Shown here: positions 1-7,233 of the stretch, piece after piece
Layout: every line of letters begins with the position of its first letter
How positions within the stretch are numbered: the stretch's first letter is position 1
Origin: Deltaproteobacteria bacterium
Lineage (GTDB): Bacteria; Desulfobacterota; Desulfobacteria; Desulfobacterales; Desulfobacteraceae
Assembly (NCBI GenBank): GCA_003647385.1
Contig: QMMT01000066.1
Location: forward strand, 1 to 8,061
DNA length: 8,061 nt
Reading direction: 5' to 3'
Notes under the pieces: generated by a model
What the model was told of the DNA's origin: nothing
Database searches by the model: none
The model's input: the letters and a program-made list of their open reading frames with translations, nothing else
Made by a program: the position numbers and the translations under genes

Positions 1-9
1 ATTATCCAA
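1..9 (-). CDS. rpoC: RNA polymerase beta' subunit, first three codons only (partial)
   Basis: Only the first nine bases lie in the window. They read TTG GAT AAT (Met-Asp-Asn) on the minus strand, 10 bases after the rpoB stop codon. A GGAG ribosome binding site sits 6 bases before the TTG, a good spacing, and no ATG or GTG occurs at a suitable place. RpoC follows RpoB in nearly all bacteria and many RpoC proteins begin with Met-Asp, which fits. RpoC supplies the catalytic Mg-binding aspartates of RNA polymerase, but nothing of that can be seen here. The identification rests on position, spacing and three codons. Confidence 0.7.
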
Positions 10-19
10 TGTCTTCTCC

Positions 20-3000
20 TTATCTAATACCTTCTAAAAGATTCATATCCAAACCAAGGCTGTTCAGCTCTTTGGTAAGAACCCTGAAAGATTCAGGCAT
101 TCCAGGCTCAAGAACGTTCTGGCCTTTTACTATTTTTTCATACATCCGGGTTCGTCCCGTCATATCATCGGATTTAACCGTCAAAAATTCCTGTAACGCA
201 TGGGCTGCACCATAAGCTTCCATGGCCCAGACTTCCATCTCTCCAAGCCTTTGTCCACCGAACTGGGCCTTACCACCCAATGGCTGCTGAGTCACCAGGG
301 AATAAGGGCCTATGGAACGCGCATGAAGTTTATCATCCACCAGATGATGGAGTTTGAGCATATACATGGTCCCAACGGTTACCATTTTATCAAAAGCTTC
401 ACCGGTCCTGCCGTCGTAAAGCACTGATTGACCAGACACATCAAATCCTGCAATATCAATCAGTTTTTTGATCTCTTCTTCACTGGCTCCATCAAACACC
501 GGGGTTGCCATGTGGACACCGTTTTTATAAAAGGATGCAAAATCAACAAGCTCTTTGTCTGACATTTTTTTGATCTTTTTTACCAGAGTATCTTCTCTCT
601 TATTTGCTTTCTGAACTTCGGTTAAAGAGAAAATCTCAATGACTTTTTTCCTTAACTGGGTCAGTTTCATCTGGCTCAGCAATTCATTAATTCGCTGCCC
701 CAGGCCGAAAGCCGCATGACCCAGATGAATCTCTAATATCTGACCCACATTCATACGGGAGGGAACACCTAAAGGATTAAGCACCATATCGACAGGTCTG
801 CCGTCTTCAAAGTAGGGTAAATCTTCCACCCTTAATATCCTGGAAACAACTCCCTTGTTTCCATGTCGACCCGCCATCTTATCACCGACAGAGAGAACCC
901 GTATCAAGGCAACACTGATTTTGATCATCTTTAACACACCAGGAGGAAGATCATCCCCCTTTTCAAATCGGGATACCTGTCTATTAAAATGTTCTCTTGC
1001 CTTTTTAATCTGGTCTTGTGCACTCTCCAGTATGACCTGTACCTTTTCAGTGATCACCGCATCTTTTACGGCAACGTTGACAAGCACAGAAACCGGAATA
1101 CCTTTAAAAAGGCCGGATTTCACCTTGGTACCTGATTTGACCAGGACCTTTCCTGTCTTTTCAAGACCCGTGATCACCTTCTTGCCCATGAGAATGGACT
1201 CAACTTTTTCCCTTGCCACAGCAGAGATGATTTTAATCTCGTCATCCCGGTCTTTTTCAAGCCTTTCTATTTCATCATCTTCAATGAATCTTGTACGATC
1301 GTCCTTTGTTAGACCCCTTCTTGAAAATACCTTGGCATCAATAACCTTACCTTTCACACCCGGTGGCACACAAAGGGACGTATCTTTTACATCTCCTGCT
1401 TTCTCACCAAAAATAGCCCGCAGCAATTTTTCTTCAGGGGAGAGCTGAGTCTCTCCTTTTGGTGTAATTTTACCCACAAGGATATCTCCGGATATCACTT
1501 CCGCTCCCAGACGAATGATACCGCTTTCATCAAGGTCCTTTAAGGCCTCTTCACCCACATTAGGAATATCACGGGTTATTTCTTCTTTACCCAATTTGGT
1601 GTCCCGGGCCAGAACTTCATACTCTTCAACATGAACAGACGTATAAACACCATCTTTTACCAGCCGCTCACTCACCAGTATAGAGTCTTCATAATTGTAT
1701 CCATCCCAGGGCATAAACGCAACCGTCACATTTTTACCCAGAGCTAACTCACCCATCTCAGTGGAAGGACCATCTGCAATAACCTGACCTTTCTTAACTT
1801 TTTCACCCTTCACTACAATGGGACGATGATTAAAACAGGTGTTCTGATTAGAGCGGACAAACTTTGAACACTCATATATGGATACTGCTTTCTCAAACGT
1901 CTCCCCTTTTATTTCATCATTCCGGACCACAATCCGTTTGGAATCCACGTCAACAACCACACCATCGTAATCAGCAACAATGGTCACGCCGGAATCCCTT
2001 GCCACAACACTTTCCATTCCCGTGCCGACCAGGGGTGCTTCACTCCTGATCAACGGAACAGCCTGGCGCTGCATATTGGAACCCATCAACGCCCTGTTGG
2101 CATCATCGTTTTCAAGAAACGGAATTAAAGCGGCTGACACAGAGACCAATTGATCTGGTGAAACATCCATGAATTTTACATCCTGGTTTTCAATCATTTC
2201 AAATTCACCGGCAACCCGTGATGAGACCAGGGGATTGATAAAATTACCATCAACGTCCAAGGGCGCGTTGGCCTGGGCTATTGGATGGTCATTTTCTGCA
2301 AAGGCTGTTAAATGCACAATTTCCTTGGAAGCGTTCCCTTCACTGGCAATCCTGAAGTGTGTTTCTATGTAGCCAAAATCATTCACACGGGCATAGGTAC
2401 ACAAAGAAACGATCAAACCGATATTCGGTCCTTCCGGTGTTTCAATGGGACAAATTCTTCCATAATGAGAGGGGTGAACATCTCTGACTTCAAAGCCTGC
2501 TCTTTCCCTTGTCAAACCACCGGGTCCAAGAGCTGACAATCTCCTTTTATGAGTGGTTTCACTCAAAGGGTTGGTCTGATCCATGAACTGGGACAACTGG
2601 GAGGTCCCAAAAAATTCCCTAACAACCGCTGAAACGGGTTTGGGATTGATTAAATCATGGGGCATCATGGCATCCACTTCCTGCATGCTCATTTTTTCCT
2701 TAATGGCCCTCTCCATCCTGACAAGTCCGATTCTATAGTGATTTTGAAGAAGTTCTCCAACGGCCCGGACTCTTCGATTACCCAAGTGGTCAATATCATC
2801 TACTTTACCCTGGGTATCTTTGAGTTCAATCAAGGTTGCAGCGGTTAACAGGACATCTTCTTTTCGCAGGGTTTTTACATCGATCTTGGTATCAACACCG
2901 AGGCGATGATTCATTTTCAGTCGTCCCACTTTAGACAAATCATAATAGGCCTGCCTGAAAAAGAGGTGATCAACAAAATCCTGAGCCACTTCCATCGTTG

Positions 3001-4147
3001 CCGGGTTTCCAGGTCGAAGCCGCCTGTAGATATCCATTAAGGCTTCTTCTTTATTCAAAATTTTATCTGCAAGAAGCGTTTTCCTCATGGCATCTGAACT
3101 TCTGGTATCCACACAAAGAATATTAAACGTTTTAAGATCTTTTTCCTCGATGACCTCAAACGTTTCTTCTGTAATCAGATCTCCGGCTTTAAATAAAATT
3201 TCCTTTGTCTCTTCATCAAGAATATTTTCGGCAAAGGCCTTATCGATCAATTCATTATCCAGAATAGGAATATACTCAAGACCTTCTTCTTCCAGCTGTT
3301 TTAAGGCGCGTTTTGTAAAAATTCTTCCCTGTTTAATAATCACTTCTCCTGTTTTCGGAGATTTAATATCAAAACTGGTTCTCTGCCGTTGCAGGTTTTG
3401 TGGGAAAAACTGTTTAAAAAACGATCCTTTCTTTTTAATAATATGTTCTTTATCATAGAAAAAATCCAAGATTTCTTCACTGGTATAACCAAAGGACTTA
3501 ATAAGGATAGAGACAGGGAATTTGCGGCGCCTGTCGATTCTGATAAAAACAATGTCCTTGATATCAATTTCCATATCAATCCAGGACCCGCGGACAGGAA
3601 TGATCCTGGCGCTGTAAATAATTTTACCAGTGGAATATTTCTTTCCTTTATCATGGTCAAAAAACACACCTGATGATCTGTGCAACTGGCTGACTACGGC
3701 TCTTTCAGTACCATTTATAATAAAGGTACCCTGTCGGGTCATCAATGGTATTGTACCAAAATAAATTTCTTGTTCCTTAATATCACGAATGGTCGAAAGC
3801 CCTGTTTCCTTATCGAAATCATACACGACAAGTCTGACCTTGATATTTATCGGAATATCATAGGTCATTCCTCTTGAGGTGCATTCTTTCATGGAATGCT
3901 TTGATTCGCCAAAGGAATAAGAGACATATTCCAAAGATGATGTATCTGTAAAATCCTTGATAGGAAACACAGATTTATAAACGGCATGGAGTCCTTTTTC
4001 TTCCCTGTCTTCAGCCGGGACATCTCTTTGAAGGAAACTCTCATAAGAATCCCTTTGCATCCCTATTAAATCAGGAATATCAATAATTTTTTTTCTACTG
4101 CCAAACGCTTTTCTAATACGCTTATTTATCAAAAGACTTCCGGTCAT
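20..4147 (-). CDS. rpoB: DNA-directed RNA polymerase subunit beta
   Basis: Beta subunit of RNA polymerase, which forms one pincer of the core enzyme together with RpoC and two RpoA. The 1375 residues are slightly longer than E. coli RpoB (1342). The lobe, including a proteobacterial-type insertion, spans about 150-450. The rifampicin-pocket segment (about 514-540, [19 protein letters not shown] onward) keeps Q520, D523, H533, R536 and S538, equal to E. coli 513, 516, 526, 529 and 531. E820-D821 lie in [10 protein letters not shown] near the active centre. The flap tip is near 905-930, the conserved lysines K1090 and K1098 lie in [12 protein letters not shown], and the C-terminal clamp is at about 1285-1340 ([20 protein letters not shown]). 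A longer segment at about 945-1065 accounts for most of the extra length. The ATG start has AGGAG 5 bases upstream, and the stop is TAA. It is cotranscribed with rplL across a 211-base structured gap and followed closely by rpoC. Confidence 0.99.
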   Translation of the reverse strand: MTGSLLINKRIRKAFGSRKKIIDIPDLIGMQRDSYESFLQRDVPAEDREEKGLHAVYKSVFPIKDFTDTSSLEYVSYSFGESKHSMKECTSRGMTYDIPINIKVRLVVYDFDKETGLSTIRDIKEQEIYFGTIPLMTRQGTFIINGTERAVVSQLHRSSGVFFDHDKGKKYSTGKIIYSARIIPVRGSWIDMEIDIKDIVFIRIDRRRKFPVSILIKSFGYTSEEILDFFYDKEHIIKKKGSFFKQFFPQNLQRQRTSFDIKSPKTGEVIIKQGRIFTKRALKQLEEEGLEYIPILDNELIDKAFAENILDEETKEILFKAGDLITEETFEVIEEKDLKTFNILCVDTRSSDAMRKTLLADKILNKEEALMDIYRRLRPGNPATMEVAQDFVDHLFFRQAYYDLSKVGRLKMNHRLGVDTKIDVKTLRKEDVLLTAATLIELKDTQGKVDDIDHLGNRRVRAVGELLQNHYRIGLVRMERAIKEKMSMQEVDAMMPHDLINPKPVSAVVREFFGTSQLSQFMDQTNPLSETTHKRRLSALGPGGLTRERAGFEVRDVHPSHYGRICPIETPEGPNIGLIVSLCTYARVNDFGYIETHFRIASEGNASKEIVHLTAFAENDHPIAQANAPLDVDGNFINPLVSSRVAGEFEMIENQDVKFMDVSPDQLVSVSAALIPFLENDDANRALMGSNMQRQAVPLIRSEAPLVGTGMESVVARDSGVTIVADYDGVVVDVDSKRIVVRNDEIKGETFEKAVSIYECSKFVRSNQNTCFNHRPIVVKGEKVKKGQVIADGPSTEMGELALGKNVTVAFMPWDGYNYEDSILVSERLVKDGVYTSVHVEEYEVLARDTKLGKEEITRDIPNVGEEALKDLDESGIIRLGAEVISGDILVGKITPKGETQLSPEEKLLRAIFGEKAGDVKDTSLCVPPGVKGKVIDAKVFSRRGLTKDDRTRFIEDDEIERLEKDRDDEIKIISAVAREKVESILMGKKVITGLEKTGKVLVKSGTKVKSGLFKGIPVSVLVNVAVKDAVITEKVQVILESAQDQIKKAREHFNRQVSRFEKGDDLPPGVLKMIKISVALIRVLSVGDKMAGRHGNKGVVSRILRVEDLPYFEDGRPVDMVLNPLGVPSRMNVGQILEIHLGHAAFGLGQRINELLSQMKLTQLRKKVIEIFSLTEVQKANKREDTLVKKIKKMSDKELVDFASFYKNGVHMATPVFDGASEEEIKKLIDIAGFDVSGQSVLYDGRTGEAFDKMVTVGTMYMLKLHHLVDDKLHARSIGPYSLVTQQPLGGKAQFGGQRLGEMEVWAMEAYGAAHALQEFLTVKSDDMTGRTRMYEKIVKGQNVLEPGMPESFRVLTKELNSLGLDMNLLEGIR

Positions 4148-4152
4148 GATAT

Positions 4153-4166
4153 CTCCTGAAACTTAA
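4153..4166 (-). repeat. 14-base repeat containing the rpoB ribosome binding site, copy 1
   Basis: The minus-strand sequence TTAAGTTTCAGGAG occurs here and again, identically, before rplK (6654-6667). It contains the AGGAG ribosome binding site in both places. Confidence 0.8.
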
Positions 4167-4180
4167 GTTTTTCCAACCGT

Positions 4181-4216
4181 AAAAGCGGAGGCATGGCACC
4201 ATTGCCTTGCCCCCGC
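4181..4216 (-). terminator. Attenuator-like hairpin with T-run before rpoB
   Basis: On the minus strand GCGGGGGCAAGGCA and TGCCATGCCTCCGC form a 14-bp stem with one G-U pair and one A-A mismatch, closed by an ATGG loop and followed at once by TTTT. This has the form of an intrinsic terminator, but the T-run is short and rpoB begins 33 bases further on. It is therefore best read as a partial terminator that reduces rpoB-rpoC transcription relative to rplJ-rplL. An upstream 8-base segment can pair with its 3' arm (see findings). Confidence 0.7.
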
Positions 4217-4358
4217 ATAAATTTTATGCATCTCATCTTCAGGCCACCTTTGGCCGCTTTTCAATCACGCCAAATCATAAAAACTGGCCTCGAAATAGTT
4301 TACTATTTCTGATCAAACCAGCCAAATCTGACCTAAATCTGAGCACCTAAAACGCGAA

Positions 4359-4745
4359 TTATTTTATAGAAACCTGTGCTCCGGCTCCCTCTAATTGTTC
4401 TTTAACTTTCTCGGCTTCTTCTTTGGAAACGCCTTCTTTAATCGGTTTTGGTGCTTCTTCGACAACCGCTTTTGCTTCTTTCAGGCCCAGTCCTGTAAGT
4501 GCTCTTACTTCTTTGATAACATTAATCTTTTTGTCACCAAACGTTTCAAGAATAACATCAAATTCAGTCTGTTCTTCCTCAGCGGCACCTGCATCACCGG
4601 CAGGCATTGCACCAGCTGCAAAGGCCATAGGGGCTGCAGCAGTTACACCAAATTTATCTTCAAACTCTGTTACAAGTTCAGAAAGTTCAAGGACGCTCAT
4701 ATTGGATATAAATTCAATTACATCTTCTTTTGTAATATCGGCCAT
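4359..4745 (-). CDS. rplL: 50S ribosomal protein L7/L12
   Basis: Stalk protein of the large ribosomal subunit. Dimers bind the C-terminal helix of L10 and recruit and stimulate the translational GTPases. The 128 residues show the normal layout: an N-terminal dimerisation and L10-binding part (about 1-32, ending EFEDKFGV), a flexible Ala/Gly/Pro hinge (about 34-55), and a C-terminal globular domain (about 58-128) with the signature [20 protein letters not shown]. The length is close to that of E. coli (121). The ATG start has AGGAG 6 bases upstream, and the stop is TAA. It lies 60 bases after rplJ. That gap is almost free of G and C, which may help the high translation needed for several L12 copies per ribosome (inference). 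Confidence 0.98.
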   Translation of the reverse strand: MADITKEDVIEFISNMSVLELSELVTEFEDKFGVTAAAPMAFAAGAMPAGDAGAAEEEQTEFDVILETFGDKKINVIKEVRALTGLGLKEAKAVVEEAPKPIKEGVSKEEAEKVKEQLEGAGAQVSIK

Positions 4746-4805
4746 TTTCTTCTCCTAAATAAAACTATAAAAATATATTTTAAAAAAAATTATAAATAAA
4801 ACTGC
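4746..4805 (-). promoter_or_regulatory. AT-rich rplJ-rplL spacer and rplL translation start region
   Basis: This 60-base gap is about 85-90% A+T, with an uninterrupted A/T block of more than 40 bases before AGGAG and the rplL ATG. AU-rich leaders of this kind are known to favour ribosomal protein S1 binding and strong translation initiation. The role here is inferred from composition and from the high demand for L12. I see no convincing sigma-70 promoter in it. Confidence 0.45.
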
Positions 4806-4816
4806 TTATGCAGTTT
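4799..4816 (-). other. Hairpin over the rplJ stop codon
   Basis: On the minus strand AAACTGC and GCAGTTT form a perfect 7-bp stem with an ATAA loop. The TAA stop codon of rplJ lies at the end of that loop and the first stem base after it. A T-rich run (TTATTTATAATTTTTTTT) follows, so it resembles a weak intrinsic terminator or an mRNA end or processing site between rplJ and rplL. The stem has only three G-C pairs, so strong termination is unlikely. Confidence 0.4.
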
Positions 4817-5330
4817 CTTTTTGATCTTTAACTGCATTAAGAACATTAACAAACGATCTGGGAACACCGGAAAGAACATTAACAAATGAGGTTGGAACCG
4901 CATTAAGCGTGTAAACCAGTTTACCAAGAAGTTCATCTCTGGATGGCATTTTTGCTAATTGTTTTATCTCTTCAATGGTTAGAAGCTTTCCGGATAGCGC
5001 ACCTGCTTTAATCTCAAGTTTGTCATTGTCTTTAGCGAAATTAACTAAAATCCTTGCTGGAGCAACCGGATCATCGGCAGATAAAACAATGGCATTGGGC
5101 CCCTTGTAAAAATCTTTCATCAAGGCCGCATCTGTGCCCTGGGATGCTCTATCCAACAATGTATTTTTAACCACTTCCATCCGGACACCCTCATTTCTGA
5201 GCTGTGCACGAAGATCGGTTATTTTCAATACATCCAAGCCTTTATAGTCAACCAGTATGGAGATTTCAGATTCTGAAAACTCTTTTGCCAGTCTTTTGAC
5301 CTGTTCTTTTTTTTGGGAAATATTCAGCAT
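4806..5330 (-). CDS. rplJ: 50S ribosomal protein L10
   Basis: Base of the ribosomal stalk. It binds 23S rRNA with L11 and carries L12 dimers on its C-terminal helix, and it also represses its own operon by binding the mRNA leader. The product is 174 residues: a globular N-terminal domain (about 1-135, with LVDYKGL, ITDLRAQLR and VVKNTLLDRA) and a C-terminal helix (about 136-170). The helix carries three related segments, KLVYTLNA, VPTSFVNVLSG and VPRSFVNVLNA, which suggests three L12 dimers. An in-frame ATG seven codons earlier (5351) would put the GGAGG ribosome binding site inside the gene. The start at 5330, with AGGAGG about 10 bases upstream, gives the usual N-terminus (MLNISQKKEQV). The stop is TAA. 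Confidence 0.97.
   Translation of the reverse strand: MLNISQKKEQVKRLAKEFSESEISILVDYKGLDVLKITDLRAQLRNEGVRMEVVKNTLLDRASQGTDAALMKDFYKGPNAIVLSADDPVAPARILVNFAKDNDKLEIKAGALSGKLLTIEEIKQLAKMPSRDELLGKLVYTLNAVPTSFVNVLSGVPRSFVNVLNAVKDQKETA
4839..4886 (-). repeat. In-frame direct repeat in the rplJ 3' end
   Basis: The plus-strand 15-mer aagaacattaacaaa occurs at 4839-4853 and 4872-4886, exactly 33 bases (11 codons) apart. It encodes the FVNVL core of the last two L12-binding segments of L10. The identity holds at the DNA level as well as in the protein. Confidence 0.85.
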
Positions 5331-5409
5331 TTTTTTTACACCTCCTTTCATACATTATATTTTTTATCGAAGGTGCCAACTAAACCAAAACAAAATTATA
5401 TTAATTTTT

Positions 5410-5481
5410 CTGTCTCGGCAGGCCGGCAAATCCGATTATATGCTTGTAATATAACAAAGCACGCCTACTGTCTGTGACAGG
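5410..5481 (-). promoter_or_regulatory. L10 leader (ribosomal protein autoregulatory RNA)
   Basis: This lies in the 175-base rplA-rplJ gap. On the minus strand an outer CTGTC/GACAG stem (5480-5476 with 5414-5410) encloses an internal-loop segment, ACAGACAGTAGGC facing GCCTGCCGAG, which resembles the conserved kink-turn part of bacterial L10 leaders. A TGCTTTGT/ACAAGCA apical hairpin follows inside it. In other bacteria the L10-L12 complex binds such a leader and lowers translation or transcription of rplJ-rplL. No T-run terminator follows the element here, so translational control is the more likely mode. The match is from memory of the family, not from a model search. Confidence 0.75.
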
Positions 5482-5492
5482 TTTTTAAAACT

Positions 5493-5518
5493 CTATTTGA
5501 TCACCCTATTTGATCAAC
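5493..5518 (-). repeat. 13-base tandem repeat over the rplA stop codon
   Basis: Plus-strand units ctatttgatcacc (5493-5505) and ctatttgatcaac (5506-5518) match at 12 of 13 bases. On the minus strand this gives TGATCAAATAG twice, the first copy supplying the last codons and TAG stop of rplA. It looks like a small duplication of the gene end. Confidence 0.8.
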
Positions 5519-6198
5519 ACCGGATCTACTTTTATACCCGGTCCCATTGTTGAAGAAACAGTGATACTTTTAAAGTAAGTTCCCTTGCTTGAGGCAGGTT
5601 TCAGTGCCGATAATTTCTCTAGAAAAGCCTTGGCGTTCTCTGTTAATTTTTCGGCTCCAAAAGAAATTTTTCCGACAGGTACATGGACAATCCCTGCTTT
5701 TTCTACTCGAAAATCGATTTTCCCTGATTTTACTTCATTTATTGCTTTTTCAAGTTCAAAGGTTACGGTTCCCGTTTTGGCATTCGGCATCAGTCCACGA
5801 GGTCCTAAGATCCTTCCCAGCTTTCCAACAGAGCCCATCATATCTGGTGTTGCAATGGCTTTATCAAACCCAAACCATCCATTTTGAATCTTTTCAATGG
5901 TCTCTTTATCAGCAATAAAATCAGCCCCTGCATCCAGGGCCTCTTTTTCTTTCTCACCCTTTGCAAAAACCAATACTTTTACCTCTTTACCAAGCCCGTT
6001 GGGCAAGATAACCGTCCCCCGAACCATTTGATCAGCATGCCGCGGATCAACGCCTAACCTTACGGCCATATCAACTGTTTCATCGAACTTTACATGACTT
6101 GCAGAAACGGCAAGTTCCAAGGCATTCAGTGGCTCGTATTGAACCGTTCTATCGATCTTTTTAAGTGCTTCTGTATGTTTTTTACTCCGCTTTGGCAT
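5506..6198 (-). CDS. rplA: 50S ribosomal protein L1
   Basis: L1 forms the mobile L1 stalk of the large subunit beside the E site and binds 23S rRNA. In many bacteria it also represses the rplK-rplA mRNA. The product is 230 residues, normal for the family. Visible signatures are the N-terminus [14 protein letters not shown], the signature [20 protein letters not shown] (about 126-145) and the RNA-binding C-terminal SSTMGPGI (about 215-222). A GTG three codons upstream (6207) is in frame, but it lacks a ribosome binding site. The ATG at 6198 has GAG 8 bases upstream and gives the standard family N-terminus, so it is preferred. It lies 23 bases after rplK. The stop is TAG, within a small tandem repeat. 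Confidence 0.97.
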   Translation of the reverse strand: MPKRSKKHTEALKKIDRTVQYEPLNALELAVSASHVKFDETVDMAVRLGVDPRHADQMVRGTVILPNGLGKEVKVLVFAKGEKEKEALDAGADFIADKETIEKIQNGWFGFDKAIATPDMMGSVGKLGRILGPRGLMPNAKTGTVTFELEKAINEVKSGKIDFRVEKAGIVHVPVGKISFGAEKLTENAKAFLEKLSALKPASSKGTYFKSITVSSTMGPGIKVDPVLIK

Positions 6199-6221
6199 TT
6201 TTATCACTCTTTTACTTAAAG

Positions 6222-6644
6222 TTAAACTACTTCTATCCCCATGCTTCTTGCTGTACCTGCAATAATTTTTACAGCAGCATCAATATCTGAGGCATTTAAG
6301 TCTTCTTTTTTGGTTTCGGCAATCGCAACCAGTTGATCCCTGGTAACCGTTCCAACCTTATCCCGATTGGGTTCACCAGATCCCTTTTTAATTTTTGCTG
6401 CAGCCAACAGCAGTCTTGATGCCGGTGGCGTTTTTGTAATAAAGCTAAATGATCTGTCTTTGTATACAGTGATGACGACGGGGATAATAGATCCTGTGTC
6501 ATTAGCTGTCTTAGCATTAAAAGCCTTACAAAAATCCATAATATTGACGCCATGCTGACCTAATGCAGGTCCGATGGGAGGAGATGGATTGGCTTTTCCT
6601 GCTTCAACCTGAAGCTTTATTTGTGTCATTACTTTTTTTGCCAT
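6222..6644 (-). CDS. rplK: 50S ribosomal protein L11
   Basis: L11 binds the GTPase-associated region of 23S rRNA with L10 and takes part in elongation factor function and in stringent-response sensing of uncharged tRNA. The 140 residues match the normal length. The N-terminal domain carries the proline-rich signature [20 protein letters not shown] (about 15-34), where thiostrepton-type antibiotics bind in other species. The C-terminal rRNA-binding domain (about 72-140) includes [20 protein letters not shown] and [13 protein letters not shown]. The ATG start has AGGAG upstream in a 14-base stretch shared with rpoB. It lies 43 bases after nusG and 23 before rplA, and the stop is TAA. Confidence 0.98.
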   Translation of the reverse strand: MAKKVMTQIKLQVEAGKANPSPPIGPALGQHGVNIMDFCKAFNAKTANDTGSIIPVVITVYKDRSFSFITKTPPASRLLLAAAKIKKGSGEPNRDKVGTVTRDQLVAIAETKKEDLNASDIDAAVKIIAGTARSMGIEVV

Positions 6645-6653
6645 TGTTTTTAA

Positions 6654-6667
6654 CTCCTGAAACTTAA
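6654..6667 (-). repeat. 14-base repeat containing the rplK ribosome binding site, copy 2
   Basis: Identical to the minus-strand TTAAGTTTCAGGAG before rpoB (4153-4166). It holds the AGGAG ribosome binding site of rplK, 9 bases before its ATG. Confidence 0.8.
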
Positions 6668-6687
6668 ACTATTTAGCCACACTATAA

Positions 6688-7218
6688 TTATATCTTGGTA
6701 ACCTGTATAAAATTCAGCTCTACAGGGGTTGCACGTCCAAAAATACTTACCAAAACTTTAATTTTTTCCTTGTCAGGCGATACATCTTCTACTGTACCAT
6801 TGAAACTTGCAAATGGTCCGTCAATAACCCTGATTTCATCTCCGAGTTCAAAAAAGTATTTTGGCTGAGGCTTATTCTTGCCCTGCTGCATTTTATCAAC
6901 AATACTTTGAGCCTCTCTGTCACTGATGGGTGCCGGTTTATTTTTTCCACCTAAAAAACCGGTAACCTTTGCAGTTGAACTTACAATATGCCATGTCTCA
7001 TTGTCCAAATGCAACCTGGCCAGAATGTACCCAGGATAAAATTTTCTTGAAGATTCCCTTTTCTTCCCATTGACAAGCTCAACAATGTTTTCCGTTGGGA
7101 TAAGAATCTCACCAAATTTTTCAGGATGTTTGGAAGCTTTAATTTTTTCCTCCAAAGCAATTTTTACTTTTTGCTCATGACCTGAATACACATGTACAAC
7201 ATACCATTTTAGAGACAT
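6688..7218 (-). CDS. nusG: Transcription termination/antitermination factor NusG
   Basis: NusG binds the RNA polymerase clamp and acts in pausing, Rho-dependent termination and coupling to the ribosome. The 176 residues are close to E. coli (181). The N-terminal NGN domain (about 3-110) opens with KWYVVHVYSGHEQKV and holds FYPGYILARL and VTGFLGG. The C-terminal KOW domain (about 122-176) has GDEIRVIDGPFASFNGTVED and SIFGRATPVELNF. F160 corresponds to E. coli F165, the residue that contacts ribosomal protein S10, so coupling should be kept. The ATG start is preceded by GGGAAG. It lies 15 bases after secE, the usual secE-nusG pair. The stop is TAA. Confidence 0.98.
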   Translation of the reverse strand: MSLKWYVVHVYSGHEQKVKIALEEKIKASKHPEKFGEILIPTENIVELVNGKKRESSRKFYPGYILARLHLDNETWHIVSSTAKVTGFLGGKNKPAPISDREAQSIVDKMQQGKNKPQPKYFFELGDEIRVIDGPFASFNGTVEDVSPDKEKIKVLVSIFGRATPVELNFIQVTKI

Positions 7219-7233
7219 GTTACTTCCCTTGTT

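Larger units (their letters stand above)
4148..4358 (-). promoter_or_regulatory. Structured rplL-rpoB intergenic region
   Basis: This 211-base stretch has no ORF. Read on the minus strand it holds, in order: an imperfect direct repeat of TCAGATTT (4321-4342); an AT-rich stem GAAATAG/CTATTTC (4292-4309) whose flanks can extend it with CTGG/CCAG; a small GGCCA/TGGCC hairpin (4242-4255); a GCATAAA/TTTATGC palindrome (4215-4229); a GC-rich hairpin with a T-run (4181-4216); and the rpoB ribosome binding site. In E. coli the same gap holds a partial terminator and an RNase III processing site. The same roles are inferred here from position and structure, not from sequence identity. Confidence 0.7.

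Noticed and set aside
855..1448. Long open frame on the plus strand opposite rpoB (197 codons).
   Set aside because: It lies wholly antisense to a highly conserved part of rpoB, its product resembles no family I know and is rich in Ser/Thr/Phe as expected of an antisense frame, and no ribosome binding site was seen.
2520..2620. Substitutions in the rifampicin pocket of RpoB (Thr525 and Thr531 in place of E. coli Asn518 and Ile524) as a resistance signal.
   Set aside because: Thr at the first site is, as I recall, normal in rifampicin-sensitive bacteria such as Bacillus, the second site is not a main contact, and all the main contact residues are kept.
3087..3673. Overlapping open frames on both strands inside the rpoB 5' half (plus 3087-3458, plus 3389-3673, minus 3340-3669).
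   Set aside because: They are alternative frames of the rpoB lobe coding region with no recognisable domains; rpoB itself is intact across the region.
4271..4285. TATGAT as a possible -10 box for an internal rpoB promoter on the minus strand.
   Set aside because: At spacings of 16-18 bases the upstream hexamers (such as AAACTA) do not resemble TTGACA, so support is too weak.
4395..4799. Plus-strand open frames opposite rplL.
   Set aside because: Low-complexity Phe- or Ser-rich products that mirror the Ala/Glu/Lys-rich rplL codons.
5331..5351. Seven-codon N-terminal extension of L10 from the ATG at 5351.
   Set aside because: It would translate the AGGAGG ribosome binding site itself; the ATG at 5330 gives the usual L10 N-terminus.
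5354..5379. TTGGCA and TATAAT on the minus strand as a promoter for rplJ.
   Set aside because: The spacer is only 14 bases, too short for sigma-70, and transcription would begin almost on the ribosome binding site, bypassing the L10 leader.
5443..5461. TGCTTTGTTA on the minus strand as a boxA-like antitermination element.
   Set aside because: It matches the boxA consensus poorly and is explained by the apical hairpin of the L10 leader.
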